From Blastomyces gilchristii SLH14081 (Eukaryota > Ascomycota > Eurotiomycetes > Onygenales > Ajellomycetaceae), in assembly GCF_000003855.2 (NCBI RefSeq), contig NW_003101681.1:5139743-5203742 (forward strand): a stretch of 64,000 nt of DNA, read 5' to 3'. Under the pieces are notes generated by a model, which made no database searches, was not told the origin of the DNA, and was given only the letters and a program-made list of their open reading frames with translations. Numbering within the stretch: the stretch's first letter is position 1; every line of letters begins with the position of its first letter. The position numbers and the translations under genes were made by a program. Of this stretch, positions 12,060 through 22,898 are shown in pieces.

Positions 12060-13060
12060 CAGCTTCTGAAGAATTCAGCAAGTTAGATATATTTAAATTG
12101 CTGATGAAGAGATTGTTCAGAAATTAATCAACTGCTTCTTCATTTCACCAATGAGATGAATCAAGCTCTGAGGAACTTCTATGTATGCTGATCAGCTTGT
12201 CACTGATACTGAGAAGTTCTTGAGAGAATTCTCTTTGTTTGAGCAAGTCAGAGATTGCTCTCTGATAAACACTCTGTGATGCAAAATATACTGCAACCAC
12301 AGTCTCTTCCTCTGTCCATGTGAAACCTGGCATCTTCCTCATCAAATACCTCATGTAATGCTGAATAGGTCACCCGATACATCCGGTCAATAAGTGGCAT
12401 TGAACTTGAAGAAGTCTTTGATCACTGTGATACTGATAATTATGTTAATTAACATTTATTAGCAGATATCAGTATCACTTACTCTAACAACAATTTCAGA
12501 GTCCTTCACAGTGAATTTGACCAATTCATTTATATAATCATGGCCTAATCTCAGATCAATGTATCGGTTGACCTCTCCAGAATCTCAGTCATGTATGCTT
12601 GAACTTAGGTATGAATGTAATGCTCGTATTACAGTCAGCTTGGCATTGATTGCAGGTGGGATTCGACTATATCCTCTTCACTGGAGCAATTCTGACACAG
12701 TCTCATGACATATCTTTCATGACACAAAATAAAGCAGAATGACTTCCTCTTCAAGTGATCATAATCTCCATGTTTGAGTCATTGCTGTGGTTGTAAACAT
12801 GCTGCTCTGCCTAACAGAATACAGTCCTCTATTTATGTTTGATCTCTTCCTAATGTGCTGCATTTTCTGTATTTCTCAATGAAGCCTCATGTCTTCCATC
12901 CATGCTAGTCCGCTATTTCACAAGATCTCACAGCAATCTATCATGTCTTGAAAGTGAGCATCTACTTGTAGTTCTTGAATGATGAGTGATTGCTGAAGTT
13001 GTTTCATTTCTGTGCGCTTATGTCCTGGAGTTGAGTGCTCAGATCTGAATCTGTCAATTA
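12060..13060 (-). pseudogene. Relic with two MYB/SANT-like DNA-binding domains
   Basis: Two related helix-turn-helix units occur in order on the reverse strand. The upstream one (about 12730-12600) reads EEEVILLYFVS, CHETVSELLQ and GYSRIPPAINAKLT. The downstream one (12354-12145) reads FTWTEEETVVAVYFASQSVY, AISDLLKQREFS and LLSISDKLISI. The W-T-x-E-E-E and Y-F-A-S pattern is a recurring fungal MYB-like module. The start is probably near 13003 (MKQLQQSLIIQELQ). A likely intron lies at 12425-12482. MYB/SANT genes are among those reported with Starships. Stops and a frame change show that it is inactive. Confidence 0.6.
12425..12482 (-). other. Likely 58-bp intron with a 12-bp inverted repeat
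   Basis: On the reverse strand it begins GTAAGTGATAC and ends TATCACAG. GTGATACTGATA near one end and TATCAGTATCAC near the other are exact reverse complements, and a palindrome, ATGTTAATTAACAT, lies between them. It separates the two MYB-like units of the relic. Confidence 0.5.
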
Positions 13061-13447
13061 TTTAGAGAATTCTTAGCAGTCTCACTGAATAATAAAGCTA
13101 TGCCATTTTTATCTTAGTAAATGCAGCACAGCTCATAATCTATTACAATTACCACTGAGATGATGTCATAATGACTTATTACAGGTTCAAAGCTCAACAC
13201 TATTGATGATAAAGAGTACTTTCTCTTTTGATTGAGAGACTGATACATTGTCAGTTGAGCCAATAAGAAACTGTAAGCAGATCTTAAGTTACTGAATGAG
13301 GAAATGATTTTCTTTCTAATTATATCTCAAATCACAGTGCTTATATAAAACTATATAATCAGGAACTGATCTGAGCTTCTCTTTTTGTTTTTATTTTCTT
13401 CAAATGTCAGAGACTTTTTTATTTCACTTCAAGAAACATTCTAAAGA

Positions 13448-14089
13448 ATGAAAAACAAGCAGCAATCAATGACTCTCACACAAGCATCTTGGTCAAGTGA
13501 GGATGAACTGTGCTGCATCCATGAACAAGTGCTTCAGCTACAAAACAATCTTTACCAGGTGATGAGAGCCACTCATCAAGATCAACATATCATCAATCAG
13601 CTTCAACTGGAACGAGATCAGCTTCAAACATTGGTCAACAGATTCAAGGATACTGACACAAGATACAGACAATTATTGAGCTGGGAGTGCACCACTCATT
13701 CACTCACACAGAATGAGCTTCAAATGAAGAAAGCATCCCGCGCAGAGATGACCCAGGTCAACATGAAATTGCACTGTGAGCTTGTACAGACCCATACTGC
13801 TCAAGTGATTGCTGAAAGGGCATTTGCATGAGAGAAAGATCTTCATCAGAAAACTGCCACTGAACTGCATCATACACAGAGAAAAATCAACCTAACTGAT
13901 GAACTGATACACACCATGCTCATTGAAGACAGTCAATTCAAATCACATATCTGTCAGCTTACAGATGTTGCTCTGATTCTTGAATCCCAGATGAAGAAGA
14001 AGTATAAAATAGTTTTAAAGGAGAAGAACAAGCATATTATGACACTGGAGAAAATGCTGCTGTACTTGAGAAGAGAAAGAACATCATGA
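13448..14089 (+). pseudogene. Coiled-coil protein relic (one premature stop)
   Basis: A frame of 213 codons starts at ATG 13448 and is interrupted once by TGA at 13829-13831 before ending at TGA 14087-14089. The product is Gln/Leu-rich with heptad-like spacing (EQVLQLQNNLYQVM, INQLQLERDQLQTLVNRF) and predicted to be almost wholly helical. Such low damage is unusual here. No family is recognised. It converges on the kinase-like relic. Confidence 0.5.
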
Positions 14090-14235
14090 TCACATCAAAC
14101 TTGATCACACTGAACTCAAAGTGCATCTCCATCTTAAATTATCTATTATGATTATTAATTATTGAAAAATTTAATGTAACAATTGTTTTATTGCTATATA
14201 TACATCATCAAATGCACTGCTCTTCATTGAATTCA

Positions 14236-15168
14236 CTAATATTTGACTCATTCAGGTGGAATCTCAATATTCTTTAGCACTGACTCACATGCAGCATGAA
14301 TATATCATCTGAGACAGAATAGACCTGAGAAACACTGAAGAAATTCATGCTACACTGGCAGTTAGCTACATTCATAAGAAATCAAATGAAGTCTCTTGAT
14401 TACTCTAAGCAGCTCCTTGGCTGTTTTCCTTTTAGTCAGAGATTGAAATTCGCGAAGATCAGTTCCTCAGTTATCATGGGCCAGAGTGTTTTCATGTTGT
14501 GAAGCAGTCTCCAGCTTCAAGCATTCAACAATTATCTGGCCCAATGATTGAAGATCAGACTGTGCTGTCCCAGAATTTATCTCTCTAAGCATACTTGCAG
14601 CAATATTGGCTACAGTTTCATCAGCTCTGCAATTTCTCAGAATGAAGAAAGCATATCAATTTTAAGTGCTGAGGGCTTTGTAGATAGCAGTACACATTCA
14701 GAGCTGAGATTCCCATGAACCAGCTCTAAGTGACTATGAATATAATTCAATCCTTCAAGAATCTTCTTGCAAAACACCACAACTTCAAATTGGCTGAGAG
14801 GCCTGATTGATGTTCAAAATATCTGCACCAGAGAGACATTCATAATCTTGTAAAAGATGTTGATAATGTCATCATGATACATTGCCTCATGCAGCATCAC
14901 AACATTCTTGTGAGATACATGTTGCAGTTTTGACAGCTAACTCTTATCCTTGGCCTTCATCTTCTTGAAAATCCTCTCATCAAATGAGGTGCTTCTTTTG
15001 TAAACAAGAATGCCCTGTTCTGCTTGAGATAATTTGAAAGATTGTTGAAATCAGTTCTATGAGTTTTTCTCAGCTGTAAGACTTTGCTGCAAGCTTACTG
15101 AAATCATGTGATGAAGCTTCTGTGGCCTTTACAAATATTTCAAAGACTTCATGCCCAATAGCAGGCAT
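14236..15168 (-). pseudogene. Protein-kinase-like relic with HGN instead of HRD
   Basis: The reverse strand carries kinase segments in order but in three frames: the start MPAIGHEVFEIF (15168), the N-lobe strand GILVYKRSTS, LSKLQHVSHKNVVMLHEAMY and INIFYKIMNVSL (about 14930-14830), the helix FEVVVFCKKILEGLNYIHSH followed by LVHGNLSSECVLL (about 14780-14680), DLQSLGQIIVECL in the C-lobe (14556), and a closing HEFLQ-x-CLR region (about 14300). HRDL is replaced by HGNL, as in a clade of Onygenales kinase-like proteins where HG[DN]L is common. Whether the ancestor was active is unclear. Indels or introns separate the blocks. Confidence 0.6.
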
Positions 15169-15550
15169 TTTGATGCAGAAGACTGAGAGGCTAGGTCACT
15201 GCACAGAAACAGTGTGTCACAACAGCAAGCTTTAATATCAGTGTTTTTTTCATTCATTTTCAGCAGTGCAATCTCAGTAAATTTCAATGAGTCATATTCT
15301 CACAATATGACTGATAACCAGTTGAATGAATAAATAATGAGTGAATGCCCACTGAATCATTGAGTCACCAACCCACGAACAAAATTTGTGGCCCCTGAGA
15401 GTCATAAATTACAAAAGCCACAAACTATAAGCTCCTTTCTAGAAATATAAATATGCTTGCTAAATCCTCTCACAATTCTGGATTTTATGAAGCAACTCAT
15501 GCTTCTTTCAATCACTCTATTTCCTTAATTAATTTAAATTTGCTACAGTC
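15169..15550. promoter_or_regulatory. Intergenic region between the kinase-like relic and the repeat-protein relic
   Basis: The two genes diverge from here. A TATA-like AAATATAAATATG lies at about 15443-15456 ahead of the rightward gene. Some CpG-bearing sequence (CCACGAACAAA) survives near 15372. Confidence 0.3.
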
Positions 15551-16243
15551 ATGAATATCTATCAAACTCACACTGATGAAAGTTCTCTTGTGAAGAACTC
15601 TGATATTATTAATTCTGCTTCAACTTCTCTCATTCTGGTAGCATCAGATGCTAAGCAGTCAGATATAAAGAAGTCACTCATCACATTCTCTGAATCAGCA
15701 ACAAAGAAACCACCCTCTAAGAGCAAGCTGGCTGCTGAGAAAGCTTTATTATTCAGAATCTCTCAGTCAGATCTGAAGAAGTCATTCTTTGCATTTTTCA
15801 TATCAGTAAAAACAAAACCACTCTCTAAGAGCTTCAAGCCCGCTGCTGAGAAAGCTTCACTCTTTGAAATCTCTCAGTATCTGGAGAAGTCATCCTTTGC
15901 CTTTTCCACACCAGCAACAAAGAAACCATGTTCTGAGAGTGTCAAGGTGACCACTGAGAAAGCTTCACTGTTTAGAATCTCTCAGTCAAATCTGGAGAAG
16001 TCATCCTTTGTCTTTTCCACACCAGCAACAAAGAAACCATGTTCTGAGAGTGTCAAGATAATCACTGAGAAAGCTTCACTATTTGAAATCTCTCAGTCAG
16101 ATCTGAAGAAGTCACTCTTTGTCTTTTCCACATCAGTAATAAACAAGCCAGCAGCTGCTTCACTATTCAGAAGCTCTCAGTCAGATCTGAAGAAGTCATC
16201 TTTTGCCTCAGCTGACAAAAGAAAAAAGCCTTCTCTGTTTTGA
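15551..16243 (+). CDS. Open frame of imperfect ~37-residue repeats (LF-x-ISQ / KKSSFAFST)
   Basis: This 230-residue frame is the longest uninterrupted one in the decayed domain. After a short N-terminus it repeats units containing EKASLF-x-ISQSDLKKSSF, then FAFSTPATKKP, four to five times with 107-117 bp spacing. Lys and Ser dominate. The residue after LF is alternately Arg (AGA) and Glu (GAA). Both are one G-to-A change from GGA, so the ancestral motif may have been LFGISQ, an FG-type repeat, but this is inference. No domain is recognised and expression is uncertain. It may be one exon of a larger relic. Confidence 0.45.
   Translation: MNIYQTHTDESSLVKNSDIINSASTSLILVASDAKQSDIKKSLITFSESATKKPPSKSKLAAEKALLFRISQSDLKKSFFAFFISVKTKPLSKSFKPAAEKASLFEISQYLEKSSFAFSTPATKKPCSESVKVTTEKASLFRISQSNLEKSSFVFSTPATKKPCSESVKIITEKASLFEISQSDLKKSLFVFSTSVINKPAAASLFRSSQSDLKKSSFASADKRKKPSLF
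15730..16200 (+). repeat. Tandem coding repeat, ~107-117 bp units
   Basis: The string GAGAAAGCTT recurs near 15737, 15849, 15955 and 16066, followed each time by a TCTCTCAG block, with a last partial unit near 16160. Units are in frame with each other. Confidence 0.8.
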
Positions 16244-17159
16244 TACTTCTTTCAACAAGAAGTAAACATTGTTTGATACTTTAAAACAGGTAGACAGGAG
16301 ACTCAATCAGAACCTTGACAATGAGTTAACTGACTTTAAAGTTAGGTTAACTGAACAATTTCAATAGCAATGCTAAATAAAAAAAAGTGAATTGAGATTG
16401 AATAAGAAAGTATGAAAGAGTGAAAGAGATGAAAAATGAAACAATGAAACTTTTCTTTCTTATTACTAGCTTCTTGAGTCTGTCTAGATGATCAAGAACT
16501 ATTTCCCCTCTATATTAGAGCAGTCTTATGCAAATAAAAAATCTGTTCTGTTACATCTAAAACCTCTCCTCATCATATTAATATTATATCTAAGTCATAC
16601 AATCTCTTTCTCTTCAACTGTGAATATTTCAACTCTCTCACACAGAAAATAAATGAGTAATCTTTTTCATATGATTTCTATATCTTCTCTGCAAACTGAT
16701 GCTGTAGTCTTTGCAGATCTACTCTGAAAAGAGGTAATTTTTATATACTTTTTGAATCATGCTAGCATTCACTGTTCTTGACTGTAAAAGCTTAGCATGC
16801 TGGCCCGGGCAGCTGCTGTAGGTTTCTATTAGTTAGTTAACTAACTTACAGTCTAGTGCAACTCCCCTCATTGTGCCAAGATATCAAGACATTCAATCAG
16901 TCATAGGGCTGAGCTGTTTCTTTGGCGCAGAAGTTCACATTTATGCATTCCTGACAATTTTGATTGTTTTTTCTTGGCTTTCTCACATAGCTGAGTGAGT
17001 CAGAATGGTGAGGCCACAGATTTGAATTACAAAGTCAATGAATTCAGATCACATGGTCAAATTCAATTGTGAATCAAGATGATGTGAGCCAGGGTTTCAG
17101 ATTGTAGATTGTGGCCCAAGCATGCAAGCATCATGGCAAAGCAACTTATCATCTCAAGA
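16244..17159. other. Unassigned stretch
   Basis: No gene recognised. It has a polypurine run near 16380-16445 and a surviving GGCCCGGGC near 16801. Confidence 0.35.
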
Positions 17160-17199
17160 ATTATCATTATCAGTGACCTTTCACTTAAAAAATATGACA

Positions 17200-17900
17200 T
17201 TCTTCATGAGCATTGTTTCTGTGGCCTTTTCACTCAGCATTGTGTCATTCTCTGATGAGTGTTGACTCTCTAATGAACTTTTAATTTTATGGCCTTTTTC
17301 ACTGAGATATGGCCCTTCTCAAGGGATTTTACTAATGGTGACTAATAGTTCAAAACTGTGACATTCTCTAAGAGTCTTACTTCCCCAGAGATGTTGACAT
17401 CACATGAGATTCTATTTTTATTGCCTTTTCACTCAGAATTCTGACACTTCTCAAGAAGCTACTTCCTCAAGAGGCTTACTTCTCTAGGGATGTTGACATC
17501 ACATGAGATTCTATTTTTGTTGTCTTTTCACTCAGAATTCTGGCACTTCTCAAGAAGCTTACTTTCTCAAAGAACTCACTTCCTCAAGGATTCTGACTCC
17601 ACATGAGACTCACTTTCTCAAGGAGCTCACTTCCTCAAGAAGCTCACTTCCTCAGAGATACTAACACTGCATGAGATTCTATCTTTGTTATCTGTTCACT
17701 TAAAATTCTGACACTTCTCAAGAAGCTACTCTCTCAAGAGACTTACTTCTCTAGAAATACTAACACTGCATGAAATTTCAGTTTTTATTGTCTTTTCACT
17801 CAGAATTCCGGTGCTTCTCAAGAAGCTTACTTTCTCAGAGATACTGACACTGTATGAAGTTCTCATCATTACTGCCTTTTCATGCAAGATTGTGATACTT
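17200..17900. repeat. Degenerate ~99-bp tandem repeat (33 codons)
   Basis: Blocks containing TTGACATCACATGAGATTC and CTTTTCACTCAGAATTC recur at about 17391, 17490 and 17590, and in poorer copies to about 17900. The main period is 99 bp with one 100-bp step. On the reverse strand a unit reads IESHVMSTSLEK and FLRSVRILSEK with TGA stops at fixed places, so it probably derives from a repeat-containing gene. The coding strand is not certain. Confidence 0.7.
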
Positions 17901-18380
17901 TCTGAGAATTCATCTTCATCAGCATTCTTGCAAATTCCCTAACTCTCATAGAGAAAGTATAGTTTTAATCATGAGTCATCACTTCACTGACTTCCAGAAG
18001 TGAACCATATTAGAGTATTCTCAGCAGATAAGTGATATGATAACAGGGTTAACTCTAATCAATGTAAGAGAAGGCACATGAATAAATGACTGTGTATTAT
18101 AATATCAAATAAAGAAATGAGTGATTTGAGATCTCATCTTTCATCACTTGTATGTTGATAATGTAATGTGCTCAGATGTTTCTTTCACTGCATCTTCTTC
18201 TCTCTTCTCTTTTGTTTCTTCTTCTACTTTCACAGTCAGAGCCTCGCATTTTCAGAGAGACAGTTGTCTGAGAGATATGTTTCCATCACATAAAGTACAC
18301 AGTGAACATATTTATTATTTCATCATACTTTATCTTCAATATGATGAATCTTAAGGCTCTTTTCAACCTGCTGCACCTCA
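17901..18380. other. Unassigned stretch
   Basis: Only a short Ser/Phe-rich frame (18148-18354, +) is open. Nothing recognisable is encoded. Confidence 0.3.
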
Positions 18381-18382
18381 CA

Positions 18383-18750
18383 TCAATAGTGACAATTTTT
18401 CAATTCATCATGAGTTAAAGGTTCTGTTGTAGTCTCAGAATCTGAGATATTGTCTCTGTCTTCAGATTTGATATTGTCAGAATGTTGAGACTGATTATTT
18501 GAGGTCCTGTCTATAGACAGCTGTGTGAGAGAGATGTTGAGAGGAGCTGCAGTCTTGAATGAGAAATTGAAGTAGAAGAATAAGAATGAGGTGTTATTAA
18601 GCATCTACTGAAGGCATAGGTTTGAAAGAATGTCTTCTGAAGAAAGTCACTCAACATCTCATAATAAGCTGGAAGAGTGAATTGCTGTGCACTGGATGAC
18701 AAAAGTTGACTGAGTAGTGATGAAGAATTCTCAGCTTCATGTCTATTCAT
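18383..18750 (-). pseudogene. Possible Ser-rich coding relic
   Basis: Two overlapping reverse frames are open (18750-18511 and 18604-18383). The first begins MNRHEAENSSSLLSQLLSSS and is Ser/Leu-rich; the second ends in an acidic Ser/Thr-rich tail. They may be one gene with a frameshift near 18550. No family is recognised. Confidence 0.25.
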
Positions 18751-19079
18751 GCTGAGAATGTGCAGAGATACAAAGTAGAAAGAGAATATTTAAAGCAAGA
18801 CAGACAATTATTGAAGCAGGAAAAAGACTTGGAGAAGAGTGAAGACTGTATTCAAATGAGAGAGAAAGAGTCTTTTATAATTCTTTATACTTGTTGAACT
18901 GGTCACACTGTCTGTCAGCAATTCCTTTCACCTGGTTCATACTTCTCAGAGAAAGCTCAAGGTTTCTCTGATACTCATCTCACTGTGCCCTCTCACAAAA
19001 AGAGCATAGAGATGAAGTCAGAGATGTATCTGCACTGATTCTGATGCAGATGATTGACTGGGATGTAGTTCTGTCTTTT

Positions 19080-19570
19080 CATTACATGTCAGCCCCATGC
19101 CCCTGGCCTTATTGACTGGAGGAGAGGATTGAACAGTTTCAACTGATTGATGTTGATGAAAGAAGAGTCTAAGTTTGTTTAATCTGACACTCACATTGCT
19201 GCGCCCTTTTGACAGAAGCTGGCATGAATAATAGAGTCAGAGCATGAGCTGCATTTGACATTTTCCTTCATTTTGCTTTTGTGTAAAAAGCCCCTATGAG
19301 GTTGTCAAACCGCACTCATGACTGTGTCACAAAGTCTTGATGCAGGTCATGCCTCAGATATTGCTTCATATTAAGTGTTTTCACTAAGAGTAGAGACATC
19401 CATGGGCTTGAGAGACAGAGACAAAGCCAGGCGCATCTTTTGACTGATATACATGGTTGAGTGAAGCTCCACCTTTCTGATGTATGTCATTCCCTGCTTC
19501 TTGTCTCCGGCCCTATTGATTGTAGGAATGGGATTGAGCGGTTTCAACTTCCTGATATGTGATGAGGGAT
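19080..19570. repeat. Direct repeat pair about 409 bp apart
   Basis: The segment at about 19096-19151 (containing GGATTGAACAGTTTCAACT) is repeated at about 19505-19560 (GGATTGAGCGGTTTCAACT). The second copy keeps CpGs that became TG or CA in the first. Confidence 0.6.
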
Positions 19571-19804
19571 AAAAAGAGGAATGAATTGAGCTATTTGATT
19601 GACTGGTTGATATTGACTGAATGAGAGCTCAAGCATGAGTGTGTGACTAGAAGCACTTCTGTGTTAATCCATCTCATCAATGCAACCCCCTCTGATTCAG
19701 CAGCTTCTTCAGTGTGAATAATTGATGATTCATCTCCAGCTACTATTTTTTCTACCTCTCTTGATCAGTCTCAACCTATTTTTGTTTGTAGAGAGAGGGG
19801 GAGG

Positions 19805-19825
19805 AATATGAAATATATAAAGATC
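19805..19825 (+). promoter_or_regulatory. TATA-like element ahead of the 19885 frame
   Basis: AAATATATAAAG lies about 65 bp upstream of the ATG at 19885, after a GA-rich block, a plausible core promoter layout. It is inferred from sequence only. Confidence 0.3.
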
Positions 19826-19884
19826 TCAAGTGCCTTCTAGATCAAGATCAAGGAGAGAACAACATTCTCATCTCATCTCACAAC

Positions 19885-20916
19885 ATGGCTATCTTCATGT
19901 ATGATATCACCTCCTCTGAATCTGCTGACAGTTCTCTCTCATCTCAGCTGCACACAGTGCATCTCCTGAAAGCATACACTTCTGATTCTCAGTCAAATGA
20001 AGAGCCTCAGCATCTCTTTTCAATGCTCATGCCCTCCTGAGTCTCTGCACTCAAGAATACAGCAAGTGAGATGTTTGCTGATTATTCTGTCCTGCTATTC
20101 ACTGTCTCTGGTCTTGATGATGTTAACTGAGATGATTGAATTCTGTTTGACTCTTTCCCAGTTGATGTTCCCTCATCATCACTTCAACTATCAGATTTCT
20201 CTGACAACCTCATCAAGAAGGCTCACTCAAGCCTGAATGATGTTATCAATGACTCATTAAATCAACAAGAGTCAACTCCTCCCCTAGTCCCCGACTATTG
20301 CAAAGATAACACATCAGAGCTGTTGAATTACTCAAATGATTTCATCAAGGCTGATCCACACCTGGGTAAGGAACATGTTCAAGCTCACTGATCAGAGCAA
20401 GTTACACTAGATAAGTAGAAATACATTCTCTTGCCTCTTTCTCAGATGACTATCCTGAAACTGATGTGTAAGAGAGACAGGGATGAGATGTATCAGATAG
20501 TAGAATGAATAGAAGAAGCACAGGGATATGACACACAAGAAAAGTTGTGAAAGTGCTCAGATTCTGCTGATAAGACTCAGCACTGACTTCATGAAAAACA
20601 TTTCTCACACCTTACTCATGCAGAAGACTCAATCATAATCAATGAGTCAATGAGTGTCACTGACATGTCTCGCCATTCTGATCAATTTATCGTCATTCCA
20701 GATCTCTGATGAAATGTAAAGAGGGTTTTCAGAGGCTTTGAAGTGCATGTCAAGATAACATTGAATGACATGCAGAAGTATGGAGATTTGAAGCTGCTGA
20801 CAGATTTCTGGGCAAAGAATCATCATCAAACAAAGTCATGTGGATTGAGTCAATGCTGATCAATATAGAGGATGATTCAATCTCACAACATCTTTTTCAT
20901 TTTTCTCTCAAGTTAG
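19885..20916 (+). pseudogene. Unknown protein relic, single frame of 344 codons
   Basis: One forward frame runs from ATG 19885 to TAG 20914-20916, broken only by TGA/TAA codons that fit C-to-T damage. The first 50 residues are Ser-rich (MAIFMYDITSSESADSS). The middle is acidic (VPSSSLQLSDFSDNL, PPLVPDYCKDNTSELL). The end carries VFRGFEVHVKITLNDMQKYG. I recognise no domain. Its single frame and lack of frameshifts suggest that it was intact when the C-to-T damage began. Confidence 0.4.
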
Positions 20917-21334
20917 TGAGTTTTAGTCTTAATTGTATTTGTCATGTCAACAGTCAAAGTTTGTGCAAGAAGTCTCTTTTCTAGATTAAACATCTTTCAC
21001 ATGCCATCTCAATCATCAGTTTTGACTCAGCTTGTACAGTGCTGTTCTCTTATCTCTGTATCACAAGCAGGTTCTTTGCTGTGAATGTGAGACCAGTGTA
21101 GCATAAATGAGAACAATCTCAATGATGAGTCTATAACATTTTCAAACAGCTCTGGCCAGATATATCATTTAATCACTTGACAAAGCTCTGCAGGCATTTC
21201 TTCAGAATAAAAAAAAGGAATAGATAGATAGATTGATTCTATTCATTTACTCTGAATAAATTCTCTATAATGAGGATAGAATCAGGTCAGCATATTCATT
21301 TCCTACATTCATAAGTGAGTTGAGTAATGAGATG

Positions 21335-21620
21335 CTCAAGATCCTGCATCTAGCCATTCTCCTGCGTCTGAGCCACTGCTCTCTACTCATACATCACTCA
21401 CAGATAACTTAATAAGCCCAGCTGATGAAGATGTGTCAGTGTCACAAGCTTCATGAACATCAGCAAGGGAAAAAGGTCCTGCATCTAGTCATCTTTCTGT
21501 GCCTGAGCCACTGCTCTCTGCTCATACATCACTCACAGATGACTCAATGAGCTCAGCTGATAAAGATGTGTCAGTGTCATGAGCTCCATGAACATCAGCA
21601 AGAGAGAAAGAATCCTGAGA
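21335..21620. repeat. Two-and-a-bit copies of a 135-bp (45-codon) repeat
   Basis: TCCTGCATCTAG begins copies at 21342 and 21477, exactly 135 bp apart, and a third starts near 21612. The forward frame reads PASSHS-x-ASEPLLS, HTSLTDN and DEDVSVS in each copy. It looks like the repeat region of a Ser/Thr-rich protein gene. Confidence 0.8.
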
Positions 21621-21946
21621 CTGAGAAGTTTGCATGGCTATGTCATGATAGACAGTGAAGCCATCTCTATATTTGAAGAGGTTGAAAATGGGTGTTGATG
21701 ATGAGTAGAGGCTTGTGACTTTGCTGACTGGGCTGGAACAAGCTGGATCTAGATGATGTTGTTAATCTTCAGTAGGGAAAGATAATTCATGAAAGACTGT
21801 TGAGTAAGAGGCTTTGTAACTAGAAGTACTCAACTGATTATTAAAAAGATGCATAAATTGCTCATCAGGTTTGATTGCTGAGAGAATGAAGACAGGTTGT
21901 TACTCAAATGTTGAGTTTGTTATTAACATTGCATTTCATCATTTCA

Positions 21947-22898
21947 GTGAGAAGATTGATTTTCCAATCTCTGATGAAGATTGGTGACTTTTGAAATATT
22001 TTGAGTTTCTTAACTTGCTTGAGCTTTTGAAATCTTGATTCAAGTTACATTTGACAGCTTTTCTGACAGTAATATAAACCAATGTACTTGCATCTGAATA
22101 TCATGTTAATTTCAAACACTATAATCATAAGATATGAATGAATCTATCAATATGTTCATTCTCATAGTGCTTCTCTATTTCTCTAACTTGGTATATCTCA
22201 TTCAACACTGCTGACTTCTCACATGGAGTAAGCTGACATTGTTGAACATTCTTCCCAGCTTCTCTTAGCTTGTGAACAGTCATTCTCTGAGCACAGATGT
22301 GAAGTATGTGAATAAGAAGCTTGATCTGATCTGTTAAATAATAAGTATATGAATAGAAAGTTAGATCTTATGAGTACATATCAGGCTTCTTCAAATGATC
22401 AGGCTTCTTATAAATCACATCAACAGGCCATCAGAATGATTTGATTTTATCAGGTTCTCTCAGTTTCTCTTCATTGTAGAGATGTATGAACTGCTTTTGT
22501 GATTCAATAATCTTTATATAAGCCTTGGCAATCTGACAGCAGTTAAGTTACTGAAATCTGACAAAAGTCTCTATATAATAAGCTGTGATTCTTTCCTTAT
22601 CTTCAATTGATATGCCTGTCTTGTCTCTTGCATCATCATCAAAATCATCATCAGTCTCAGAGTGTTGATATTTCTGTGAGTTTGCATTTATCAGGTCTTG
22701 TTTTTGAGTGACTCATTGCTGAAATTGAGCCTTCATATTCATGGGAAATAAGTGGTGATGAAATGGCAGTATTGATGATGAGAAGTCATATTGAACTTTC
22801 CCAGTCTCATTCAGATATATCATTGCATAATGTGAGAGCTCATGATACAGTTATTCAAGTTTCAGAGAAGCAGTGCCTAGAGCCTGGCTATTGGCCAT
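21947..22898 (-). pseudogene. DUF2841 / YDR124W-like helical-bundle protein relic
   Basis: The likely start is ATG 22898 (MANSQALGTASLKLE). After an acidic linker (ETDDDFDDDARDKTG, about 22640), a helical block follows: ERITAYYIETFVRFQ, LNCCQIAKAYIKIIESQKQF, IHLYNEEKLREPDKIKSF, WPVDVIYKKPDHLKKPD and IKLLIHILHICAQRM (about 22600-22290), then KHYENEHID. WP-x-D-V and K-x-PDHL-x-KP are signatures of this fungal family, which includes hrmA-cluster-associated proteins of Aspergillus fumigatus. The Ser/Lys-rich tail reaches about 21947. Several stops and at least one frame change are present. Function of the family is poorly known. Confidence 0.6.

Noticed and set aside
14257..14590. Forward exon (IREDQFLSYHGPECF) continuing the coiled-coil gene
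   Set aside because: The reverse strand here encodes the kinase C-lobe (DLQSLGQIIVECL and CLR block) in the right order with its N-lobe, which is the better explanation.
21960..22060. hAT transposase-like SDEDW segment on the forward strand
   Set aside because: It is short, and the reverse strand gives the Ser/Lys-rich tail of the DUF2841-like relic in phase.
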